A stretch of DNA of 64,000 nucleotides from the NCBI GenBank assembly GCA_027704905.1, contig CM051004.1, positions 7,481,373-7,545,372 of the forward strand. Reading direction: 5' to 3'. The DNA is from Muraenolepis orangiensis (lineage: Eukaryota; Chordata; Actinopteri; Gadiformes; Muraenolepididae). A program made the translations under genes and the position numbers. The notes beneath the pieces were generated by a model. The model was not told the DNA's origin, made no database searches, and was given only the letters and a program-made list of their open reading frames with translations. Of this stretch, positions 49,215-58,640 are shown piece after piece (positions within the stretch are counted from its first letter, which is position 1; every line of letters begins with the position of its first letter).

Positions 49215-49300
49215 GAATATATTTTTTAATTGTATTATTTTAATTCCTTTCGATGCTTACTGTGTGCTGTACACTGACAATAAATCTAATCTAATGAAAT
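49215..49300 (+). mobile_element. LINE-type 3' tail
   Basis: GTGCTGTACACTGACAATAA followed by ATCTAATCTAATG, the 3' end pattern of fish L2-like LINEs. Confidence 0.45.
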
Positions 49301-49301
49301 G

Positions 49302-49339
<38 letters not shown>

Positions 49340-49959
49340 CACACACACAAATATTTAACTGTGTACAACTATTTAGTATCGACGTGTATTCCTCAACATA
49401 CAGTAAACACTAAGACACAAAGACTAAACGTTTATTTCGGGGTTATTCCGATCTGTGCTATAAGAATGATGTGTGGCCGTTAATGTGTTTAGGGCAGAGT
49501 CATAAAAGCCCGTAGCCCTACCGCGTCAGAGGCTACACACACACACACTTGCGTGGGTGGCGTGCGGCACGAAGAAACTTCGTTTGTTTTGTCAGACACT
49601 GACGTCACTTACGATAGACGTCAGTGTTCCGAAACACGAAGTTGGGAATGTCCCAGCCATTCGCCGCAACGTAACACTGTAACGGGAGAGTCCCACGGGA
49701 GGGAGGGTGCCATCAGGAAATATAAATATATATATATAAAAAGGTACACATCTCCAAATAAAACATATGACGGACTATTGACTATTGCATCAATACCACA
49801 TGACCTAGTTAAATGTTTACTGCACCTTTGTATGTATGTACACTTCTAATTTGAATAGATATCAAGTTCTAATTTGCACTACTGTTTATATGGCCACCGC
49901 AAAATAATATATAATAGGGCAATTTTTGTATGTTTTTAATGTTTTGTTTATTTTATTTT

Positions 49960-50070
49960 TTTATCAATTATATTTTTCCCATCGTTGTTTGTAAGAGTGT
50001 TGTGAGGACTGCGAGACAATTTCTTTGTACTTACGATGACAATAAATGCCTTCTGGTTCTACGTGGTACA
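49960..50070 (+). mobile_element. LINE-type 3' tail
   Basis: CAATTTCTTTGTACTTACGA then TGACAATAAATGCCTTCTGG, the same class of 3' end. Confidence 0.45.
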
Positions 50071-50326
50071 TGGATGGATCCCCGTGGGAGAAAACACTTT
50101 GAAAACCAAGCAAACACGTGTGTTCCCCAGAATTACAACTTTGAAAGGTTCAAAGCGGCTCATTTATATAAATGGTTAGTCGGCTGTACAGCACAAAATA
50201 CTACACACACTTTTATTGCATAAATAGATTTTTAACAAATACAGGGAATGTCATCAAGTGACTTCGTTACTACCGTAGATATGTCACTAACTAATGAGGG
50301 GTCCTATGACCTTTGGTAATGCGTAC

Positions 50327-50330
<4 letters not shown>

Positions 50331-50398
<68 letters not shown>
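50331..50398. repeat. (TA)n microsatellite
   Basis: Thirty-four TA units, just past the presumed FKBP8 3' end. Confidence 0.95.
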
Positions 50399-50403
<5 letters not shown>

Positions 50404-50694
50404 AGTTTAATCAGGTATTCAGTGCCATTTTGTTGTGGAAAAAAACATTAAATACAAAAGAAAAACAACTACATTGGTATAGCAATAAGAAGAAAACAAA
50501 TCAGATACAAATGAACAAATTACTTTAAATACACAGAAAGTCAGATTTTAAGAGCCCCAACTTTCAAAACTCCTGGAACATCAATAATAATAAAAAATAA
50601 AAAGAGGTACTTCAACTTAAATAGATAATAAAAATCGAAATTCTATAATATATTGTCTATGTATGGCAATTACATGTTCAGTCCAAAGCTCTTA

Positions 50695-50700
50695 TTTATT
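50695..50700 (-). terminator. Candidate FKBP8 poly(A) signal AATAAA
   Basis: AATAAA on the minus strand 255 nt past the FKBP8 stop, giving a short 3'UTR. Confidence 0.45.
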
Positions 50701-50954
50701 ACAATCACTATTAAAGACAATATATTGGCAGCCAAAGACTATTAGTGTGCTGTGGTGTGATGCATATAAATAGGCCTGTACATTACGTCACATTAGTTTT
50801 CACAAATATCCCTATCCCATTTGATGCACAGAGTTCTCCAACACAGCATAGACGCCTTGATGCCGTCACAGTGAGAATGCACATGGCATCATGTAATCAT
50901 TTCCTTCCCCTTCAACAAAAGTTCCAAAAAGACATGGGTCGGCCGATCACAGGT

Positions 50955-51041
50955 TCAATTTCTGGCCGCTATGACGACCGATAACGCTACGCCGCCAATA
51001 GCGACAGCAGTGGCCCCAAACAGCCACTTCCAGCTGAGACC
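50955..51041 (-). CDS. FKBP8: FKBP8 last exon: tail anchor and stop (residues 378-405)
   Basis: GLSWKWLFGATAVAIGGVAL and SVVIAARN then TGA. One hydrophobic helix with a short, weakly charged tail is typical of this outer-membrane protein. Confidence 0.95.
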   Translation of the reverse strand, partial: GLSWKWLFGATAVAIGGVALSVVIAARN

Positions 51042-54000
51042 CTGTAAAAGAACGAGAAAAAAAAAGTCAACTTAAGTCAATTTAATAAATCCCTCCAAAT
51101 AACAAATGTTTAAATATTTTTTCCGCTGTTTCTCTGGTGGTCAGATACATTGGATTGTTGGGAAACAACATGCAGCATGTCTATTTCAATGAAAGTATTG
51201 TCCAACAGTGCTGCATATAACGCTGAAGCGTTATATGCAGGCTGCTCCATTTTCTGTTTGTTGGTTCTCACCATTTGTTCTTTGGATTTAGTTCCATGTG
51301 GCTACCAGACATCCTTTCTTGAACAACCCAACAGCAATTTGAGATGCGTCAAATGAAGGCATGCATGTTGGTGCCACCGTCAAGCTTTCTAGTTAAGTTT
51401 AAACCCACTTTGTCTGCGCATCTTTGCAGAAGCACATTTCCGTCTTAAAACATGGGAAGAGTGCCAGTGGCTTTTCACATCATCACATCAACAGGACCTA
51501 TTTGGAGACGGCACTCTCACCCAGGAGGATTTGGTTTGTCGTTTCTGTGAGACGCTGCCCACACTGGTAGGGTTACCCAGCATCTTCTTGTACATGGCCT
51601 GCTCTGCTCCCTTCTGGTCCGAGTGCTTCTTCACCAGCTTGGACAGCTCTGCGTGGATGGTCTTTATGAAACAAAACAAAAACAGAAGGAAAATGTCAGC
51701 GAGAGTTTAGTGGGCCGTGCTCCAGCTTGTGGGATGCAGCAGCAGCAGCAGCAGAACGTGGCTACAGGGGCGCCGCGGTGACCACTACTCTATAAATCAC
51801 ACATGCACCAAAAAGGCCACAGACCAAATAAGAACACGATGGCTGTACAGAGTACTGTTGTTGGAATGAATGGGCTTCTGAGCAGACCCCGCATTCTGCG
51901 GCACTTTAATATGCATAACCCCCGTTTAAACACAATAAGTAATATAACGTCCAGGACAATACGACTGCAGTTAACCCATCTGGAAAACTGATGTTGGTCT
52001 GCACGACCAACATCAGTCCAGAGAGACAGCAGAGCTCCGTGACCAAGTTGTTTCTTTGACCGAGCAGAAAAATAATTGTGTCATACGTTTTTACACCAAA
52101 CACTATACAGGTGATGCGCGTGTTTCAGTGAATTAATCCACCAACATATTACGCTTGGATGACGATGATTGCGCCGCACCGCAGACGGCTGCACCTTAGG
52201 TCAACTAGGTAAGGACAGGTGATTAACTGTGTGGGGCTATACTTTAAGGCTTCCCCTGGTGTATTTTTAGAACACCACAGTTAGCGGTACGACGTAGGGT
52301 TTCAGCAGCGCACCCTTGACATTCCGGCTGTATATCCACGCAAGCTCTATAAATACAGATATGTTTTGGCCAAAATGACATAACAGTAGCTCTACTGAGT
52401 CAGTAAGTTCAAGGGCCAGGGAGCACGTTGGGCGCCAATTAGACATTCTTAAAGATATTAATAATAATCATATTTGATTGCGTCGGAATTGATAACACAG
52501 CAGTGGTTAAAAGAGCGAGAGAGAGACATTCACAAGGAAGAACATTATGTAACAGCTCTACAAGCCCATTACGATGACCAGGCAAAAGCTCCTCTAATGT
52601 TCACATTAGCAAATCAACAACACATTGCAGGAGATAAGCAGCAGATCTGACAGCTTGGTGTAGGATTTGACTAGAGGGCTGCAGCAAGCTCCAGCTGCGC
52701 CAGGAAAACCCACTCAAAGTGAGTCAAGTTCTGTCACGCAGCCACAATTATTATGAATTCCTCTGCACACGTACGGCAGGGGGGGGGCAGCGAGGCATTA
52801 GATATGGTCAGAGTATGAGGCAGACCTATTTACAGCAACAACTTGAAAACAGATCCACTGAAATGATGAGTCAGGGAACCACAGGGAGACCATCTGCGGA
52901 GATTCTTTACAATATGGCGACATCTACTGGAGACACGGGGACATTGTTGACTGAAAAGTGGCCAAAGAAGCATCTGGATGAGCGGTGTATGTTCATTTAA
53001 CTGAAAGTGTCGTTTGCAACATAAGGATGTAAAACTGATTAATCAAGATAAAAAACTCGATTGCTCCATTCATTACAATCTTAAGCGGGGGAACTATACG
53101 GGACAAACCATGGTGGGTCTAGCGATGGACGTGCATAGATGGTTATATTACGGTGGCATTTAGTCTTTGGACTTATTGCACCAGTCACTTCAATTAGCTT
53201 CCGAAACCTTGTTACCGTAATGGTGTGTAAAACTGGAAACATAACCCTAACCCTTTTTTTTGCCACGAATCATCAAATAATCGGTTTATTGGGGGGGACA
53301 GCCCTAACTAAATGTTTTAATACATTTTGACTTCTGGTGACGAATTTTTCTCTAACCCTTATTTGTTGAAACACACTATTATTGTATGTCACTTTGGATA
53401 AAAGCTTCTGCTAAATGACTGTAATGTAAAAATACCTTATTGCTTGGTTCCAATTTCAGCGCCTTCCTTAGTATGCTAATGGATTCAGCATACTCCCCTT
53501 TCAAAGCCAATACCTAGAGACAGGTGACATCATACTATTACATATTACACAGAACCAGGCAAATTGGCCTACAGTGGGGTAAAAGCAAAGAACCTAAATA
53601 AACACCACGGTATGCGGATACCTTGCCCATGCGGAAGAGAGCCTTTATATTGTCGGGCTGGTGGGCCAGTGCAGCCACACAGGATTTGAGCGCTGCGTCG
53701 TAGTGGTCCAGCTTCAGCTGAGAGGCTGCCATGTTGTTTAAGCACTTCACCTTCACGTCCAGTAACTCTGCCTCCTCCTCGGGGGTGATGTCCACTGTGC
53801 CAACAGAAACATCACGTCCGACACAATGAGAGAACCGTGGGTGGGAATCCTGTTCCAATACATCACACCCCGCTCACGCCGGGGGACTCACCTTTGGAAC
53901 TGGACTCTGTGATACGCAGGGCTATGCTGTACGAGTTGACGGCGAAGGCGTAATCCCCGCGCTGGAAGTGGGCGTTGCCGCGCTCCCTCTTCCGGCCGGC

Positions 54001-55771
54001 CAGCGCAGACTTCTGGGCCGGGGCCAGGAGCTCCAGGTCGGGGCCGTCGGTGGCCTCCCATAGCACCGCTTCCAGCAGCAGCTCAGCCTCGGGGGGAACC
54101 TCGGGTTCAACACTGGAGGGGGGGGGGGGGGGGGGGGGTAATAGCATGGGTTAATTTAAACTTGCAGCATCCATGTCAATAATGAGTTATCTTAAGTGTT
54201 TAGTACACAGTATGTAAGCTGGGAGAGCTAGCCTTGGAGGCATACTTGTGAACTGCTGTATTTTTATGTTTGCGTACCTCAGTGTTATGCTATTGTCTGC
54301 TTCAACTAATGTACACCTTGTAAGTCGCTTTGGATAAAAGCGTCTGCCAAATGCCCTAAATGTAAATGTAAATGTAAATCTAAAAAAATAATAATATTAA
54401 TATTCCTGACCACAATATCGTAAGAATTACCCTTGGACTTGACTACTAAACTAAGTGCACGATGCACTTCTGGCACAAGATCACATGGCACATTGACGAC
54501 CCTCACTGCCACACCGTTTAACTTCCATAGTGAGATTGATGTCAATGAAGGCACACGCTGTTCTCTGGACCGAGAACACAACGGCAAGTACATGATTTAG
54601 AACACCAGTCCCTGAACACTACTCCCTATGTGACAAGCAAAGAAACAAGGCTGGTTAGAGCCTCTTGAAGGGGAACAGAGGAGACTGTGGTGGAAGCAAG
54701 GCAGAGTCTGTACGGTACAGTGAGAGAAGCATTTAAGGCTTCAGTGGGTACTCCTGTATGCAGCACAATACGGTGTCCGTGCTGTTTGTTATCGTTGTAC
54801 CGACAATGTGGGCCAATGACGACGGCGCTATTACCTCCCACGGGATCCGTACGCGTATTTTGCGTCGACCTGGACAATGGCTTTCTCTCCCATTTCCATG
54901 AGCTGCACTGCAAGGTCCAGTGCCTGAAAGTTGAAAATTTTAGAATTAGATAAATTAGACAACATTAACATACAAGCAACAACGTACTGTACCTTAAGAT
55001 TCAATCACTTTATTTGTCAAATACACATACAGGATACACAGTGAAATGAAAGTGTCAGTGCAATAAAGAAATTGTGCAAAATACAAGAGAAAACTGTAAA
55101 GTAAACTATATATATGCAGATATATAAAAGATCAACGCAACAGTATATACTTAGTATATATTTTTTCTCACTTTACCTGAATGACATCGCCATCCCCCAG
55201 AGTAAAGGAGAGCGCAGGGAGCTCCTCTACCAGAGTGCCATCAACCAGGAAGGTCTTTAGGCTAATCTTGACATTCTGACCATTCTCTGGTCGACTGTCT
55301 CGTCCTTGACCCGCTTCCAACACCTTCTTCTTCAGCCAACCATTACCTGCAGAGAAGACACAGTTACACCAAAAGACACAACCCAAAGTCTACCACAGGT
55401 TCCTTTCAAGGACGGATCTGGAGGGCGCTGCCTAGCATATGTCCGCCATGAGTGTGGCACCAGTCTCAATCGGATAGAGATACCGGGGCTACTTAAGTTC
55501 TGGCCCACGTACCCAACACATCCAGCCATTCCTCGAGTGGTACAGAAGCCTCTGCTTCTTCTGTGTGCGCCTCAGACCCCTGCTGCTGGTCCATCTTCCC
55601 GCCACCAGCATCTTCCAGGGGCGGAGGGTCGTCGTCAATGTCCTCCTCGTCCAGCATCTCGAAGTCCTCCCCGCTTTCCAGCAGCGAGGTTCGCCCCGAT
55701 TGCTCCTTGTTCGCGGGCATGCTGGTCTCACGGTCCTCGTTCATTCCGAATGTATCCGTGGGTTCAGTCAT
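50955..55771 (-). CDS. FKBP8: FKBP8 (FKBP38), tail-anchored FK506-binding protein, complete coding region, 405 aa
   Basis: FKBP8 is a non-canonical peptidyl-prolyl isomerase of the outer mitochondrial membrane that binds BCL2 and HSP90 and acts as a mitophagy receptor. Coding exons: 55513-55771, 55177-55346, 54835-54923, 53892-54112, 53622-53794, 53436-53513, 51521-51661, 50955-51041, total 1,218 nt. The order is an acidic N-terminus with LIR-like FEML (37-40), an FKBP domain (~87-173, GNGWLKKKVLEAG to AKYAYGSRG), a TPR region (~200-340, RGNAHFQRGDYAFAVNSYSIA, MAASQLKLDHYDAALKSCVA), and a C-terminal membrane anchor WLFGATAVAIGGVALSVVIA before ARN. Human FKBP8 is 412 aa. The start ATG lies directly after an acceptor (TTCACACAG), so exon 1 is non-coding. 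ELL is its downstream neighbour on the same strand, as in mammals. Confidence 0.96.
51042..51520. other. FKBP8 penultimate intron
   Basis: 479 bp containing a perfect 30-bp hairpin at 51211-51240. Nothing else recognised. Confidence 0.65.
51521..51661 (-). CDS. FKBP8: FKBP8 exon (residues 331-377)
   Basis: TIHAELSKLVKKHSDQKGAE and QAMYKKMLGNP, then a variable linker ending TKSSW. The acceptor CATAAAG has a purine-rich tail. Donor GTGAGA. Confidence 0.92.
51662..53435. other. FKBP8 intron before residue 331
   Basis: 1.8 kb. Holds a perfect hairpin at 51987-52017 and the SINE at 53325-53432 against the upstream exon's donor. No exon seen. Confidence 0.65.
53325..53432 (+). mobile_element. SINE-like tail abutting an FKBP8 splice donor
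   Basis: GACTTCTGGTGACGAATTTT, CACTTTGGATAAAAGCTTCT and GCTAAATGACTGTAATGTAA match 38220-38354. The tail ends about 3 bp before the exon at 53436. Confidence 0.6.
53436..53513 (-). CDS. FKBP8: FKBP8 exon, TPR (residues 305-330)
   Basis: VLALKGEYAESISILRKALK and LEPSNK, 26 codons in phase 0. The donor GTATTT runs straight into a SINE tail (53325-53432). Confidence 0.93.
53622..53794 (-). CDS. FKBP8: FKBP8 exon, TPR (residues 247-304)
   Basis: VDITPEEEAELLDVKVKCLN and MAASQLKLDHYDAALKSCVA, then NIKALFRMGK. Acceptor GGCACAG, donor GTATCC. Confidence 0.95.
53892..54112 (-). CDS. FKBP8: FKBP8 exon, start of TPR region (residues 173-247)
   Basis: VEPEVPPEAELLLEAVLWEA to RGNAHFQRGDYAFAVNSYSI. The acceptor is preceded by a run of 21 C on the sense strand (54118-54138) as its pyrimidine tract. 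Donor GTGAGT. Confidence 0.95.
54113..54834. other. FKBP8 intron with poly-C acceptor tract and SINE tail
   Basis: 722 bp. A 21-bp G run (54118-54138) lies at the acceptor and a SINE tail at 54275-54385. No exon seen. Confidence 0.65.
54275..54385 (+). mobile_element. SINE 3' fragment
   Basis: AAGTCGCTTTGGATAAAAGC, GTCTGCCAAATGCCC and (TAAATG)n tail. Confidence 0.6.
54835..54923 (-). CDS. FKBP8: FKBP8 exon, FKBP domain part 2 (residues 144-173)
   Basis: ALDLAVQLMEMGEKAIVQVD then AKYAYGSRG, with the YAYG turn of FKBP folds. Acceptor TTTCAG, donor GTAATA. Confidence 0.95.
55005..55140 (-). mobile_element. LINE-type 3' fragment, reversed
   Basis: TCACTTTATTTGTCAAATAC then ACAGTGAAATG, similar to 32515-32770, within the intron before residue 144 of FKBP8. 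Confidence 0.45.
55177..55346 (-). CDS. FKBP8: FKBP8 exon, FKBP domain part 1 (residues 87-143)
   Basis: GNGWLKKKVLEAGQGRDSRP to LPALSFTLGDGDVIQ. Acceptor CTGCAG, donor GTAAAG. Confidence 0.95.
55513..55771 (-). CDS. FKBP8: FKBP8 first coding exon (residues 1-87)
   Basis: MTEPTDTFGMNEDRETSMPA onward through an acidic stretch with GEDFEMLDEED to EEWLDVL. The acceptor AG abuts the ATG. Donor GTACGT. Confidence 0.94.
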
Positions 55772-56295
55772 CTGTGTGAAACGATAAATGCGGACAAAAA
55801 TGTACACGACGAAACGAATGCGAAATTATAAATGGGTTATAAATGAAAGATACGCATGCAGTTTCATATTTCTCTAAAAAGCAATGCCATTGCTATGGGG
55901 CAGCAGGTGCCATGTGTCATACGGTAAGCAACCCCGTCAATTGAGGCACACAAACATACGAGAAATAAGACAAACTGTGCGGCTCTTGCGTACCAGGCAG
56001 TGCATACCAGTATCCACCGTAGGATGATATAGAATGGGGACGTATCCATTAATACATGGAGGTTAACCGACCAAGAAGATAGCCAGCAGGGGTTTCCAGA
56101 ACTTTCTTACAAGTTATCAGATTCTCGGCACGCGGCTAGCTAAAGATTCATAGCATTAGCCAATGGGTTTTGGCTACTCGCTTTCTCGCAGTAATATGTT
56201 ACCCGGTACGCCATGCATTGGTGTATATTTAGTAAAAGGTTCAATAATCACAACTATATGCAACACGGAAACATTCAAGGTAGCTCTTACCTTAC
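55772..56295. other. Presumed FKBP8 intron 1
   Basis: 524 bp between the likely non-coding exon and the ATG exon; nothing else recognised. Confidence 0.4.
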
Positions 56296-56390
56296 CTTTG
56301 GTCCGAGAGTGGCGGATACGAGGTCAACATCCAATTGTCACTTTTGCAAACAAGTCTACTTCTGCTTCCTGGTAACCTCGGAGCTGCTCC
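56296..56390 (-). other. FKBP8: Probable FKBP8 non-coding exon 1
   Basis: A GTAAGG donor (minus, 56295-56290) follows CCAAAG and lies 520 bp upstream of the acceptor at the ATG. The exon would begin just downstream of the CCAAT array. Its 5' edge is a guess. Confidence 0.4.
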
Positions 56391-56505
56391 GTTTCTATTG
56401 GTCAATTCATCACGCCCCTTCTTTATTTCTATTGGTCAATTCCTCACGCCCCTTCTTTATTTCTATTGGTCAATTCATCACGCCCCTACTTTATTTATAT
56501 TGGTC
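56390..56505 (-). promoter_or_regulatory. FKBP8 promoter: four CCAAT boxes at 34-bp intervals
   Basis: ATTGG (CCAAT on the gene's strand) occurs at 56397, 56431, 56465 and 56499. The near-identical units also carry an ACGCCCC motif, a KLF/Sp1-type site on the other strand. NF-Y binds CCAAT boxes, and boxes about three helical turns apart are typical of multi-CCAAT promoters. Position just upstream of FKBP8 exon 1 supports promoter function. Confidence 0.65.
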
Positions 56506-56565
56506 AACAGCTATATGGCCAACCCGGTGCCGAGAGATGTATTGTCGTTTGTCATAAACAGACAG

Positions 56566-56706
<141 letters not shown>

Positions 56707-57385
56707 CCCAGCCCGCATTGTCCAGCTTGTAAATATGTACCGTCAATATTGACTGGGACAATATTGACTATATTGACTCAATAGACACCAACATTTGATG
56801 TTGCAACTGTTAACTGACTTCAACGATCAAAATGCAATATTTCCAATAATATACTTGTATGCAGCCCCATATATTATTGCATAGGCCTACGTACGAGCCA
56901 GTGCAGTCCTCCAATACGTTTTCATATTAGTCTAAATTATGCCTTCGTTCCTAAAAGTATTCAACTTTAAACCACATTTCCCAATAAAGGTGTCATTATG
57001 ATGTTGTGAGATGTGGTGTATATGTTTATATGGCCATCATCACGTCATGATGGAACACGTCAATGTATCGCAAATAAGGAAGACATTGACGCAAGACAGA
57101 AAACAAATCAATTGACATTTATTATTGATGCATTGTTTCTTTTTTTGATAAGCAAATTATCCGTTTTTTTCTTTCAGTCTAAAGAAACTTTACAATATAA
57201 AGAAACATACAAAGGACATATTTATTACCTACACAAGACACCTAAGTCCCTAAGACAAGATTCTGAACTACCCTACCATGAAATACAAAGCAAACCCAAG
57301 AGACAGACTGCTTCATATTGAATACTGCCATGTCATCGGAAAATGACCATCAAAGGTACAGGAGACCGGTATAACCTTCCTCCTG

Positions 57386-57434
57386 AACCCCACCCCACCC
57401 TACCCCACCCCACCCCACCCCACCCCACACCCAC
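57386..57434. repeat. C4A-type (CCCCA)n repeat
   Basis: CACCCCACCC units with one CCCTA variant, G-rich on the minus strand. Confidence 0.8.
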
Positions 57435-58282
57435 CCACAGAGCGCATCTCCCTAATGGTACAGTATTATACATCACAATAGAAGTACAGAGATGGGCGAC
57501 AATCGATATACACAGAGGACTGAGAGAGAGGATGTGAGAGCATCAATCTATACAATGCTATTACAAGAGTGAATAGCAAAGAACACAGTTTTTCCCCATA
57601 AGTATTACTTTGTGATCTATTGTTAAATTAAAACGAGTTTATCTAAGTTCTTTTTTCCTTTTTTTTTGTTTCATACGTTTTTTTTTTTCTTAAATTGATA
57701 AAAATCCTTCATATTAAAAACGGTCATATGTGGTCACATGATGTATTTTTGTTTGTTCTATTATTATTATTTTTTTAATTTTAGTTGAAGGGCTTTGAGA
57801 AAAAAATAATCAGTAAAATGATTCACTTTTTTTTCGAAAAAAACCGATCGAAAAAAAGCGCAGAGTGAGGCTACAGGTCATTTAAACATCTTCATTTCAC
57901 CTCCCGACGCTCTGAGCCAAACCCCCTGCGGTGGCTGTGTAGCGTTGTGTGTGTGCTCCACCCTAAATGCACAGCATAGAGATTCCATTTATAATGTCAC
58001 TGTGTGGGTTTTTTTTTTTTTTTATACATTTTCAACTTTAAGCTCGCCCCAAAAAAAATCAAAGAAATCAAAGAAAAAAAAAAAAGAAAAAAAAAAAAAA
58101 AAGAAGAAAACAAGTCATTTGAAGCGTATTGTTTCTCTATTATGAAAAAAAAAAAAACATGGACAGTTTATTTATAATTTACTTTAAGCTGTATTCATTG
58201 GTAGTGACTGACATATCAAAACATGTCAATGATATCAAAATGCATTATACAGTATTTACAAAAATAGTAAATAAAAATAATA

Positions 58283-58342
58283 AAAGGGGGGGGGGGGGGG
58301 GGTTAAATGGGAATGGGGGGGGCGGGGGGGGGGGGGGGGGGA
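58283..58342. repeat. Poly-G tracts
   Basis: Two long G runs separated by TTAAATGGGAATG, with the potential to form G-quadruplex DNA on the plus strand. Confidence 0.85.
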
Positions 58343-58529
58343 GTGTGGGGAAGAAGTACAATCGAGGATCAGAGGAGAATGTGTCCCTGGCCACTTGACA
58401 GTTGAACCCCCGGAAATGTTCAAATCTCCAAATATCATCCCGTCCATCGCAAATCGCATGTCACCGAACCCACAGAGGTTCTTTTCTCCGCTACCGGTTG
58501 TTTAAACTCAGCTATGAGGTGTCCTTCCA

Positions 58530-58640
58530 TTCTTCTTCTTCTTCTTCTTCTTCTTCTTCTTCTTCTTCTTCTTCTTCTTCTTCTTCTTCTTCTTCTTCTT
58601 CTTCTTCTTCTTCTTCTTCTTCTTCTTCTTCTTCTTCTTC
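58530..58640. repeat. (TTC)37 / (GAA)37 trinucleotide repeat
   Basis: Thirty-seven perfect units; reads as GAA on the SSBP4 sense strand, in its presumed 3'UTR. Confidence 0.95.

Larger units (their letters stand above)
49052..50680. other. ELL-FKBP8 intergenic region
   Basis: ELL promoter side, CA/TA microsatellites (49188-49345), two LINE-type tails (49215-49300, 49960-50070), an inverted repeat with CRE motifs (49576-49643), and a 68-bp TA run (50331-50398). Confidence 0.65.
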
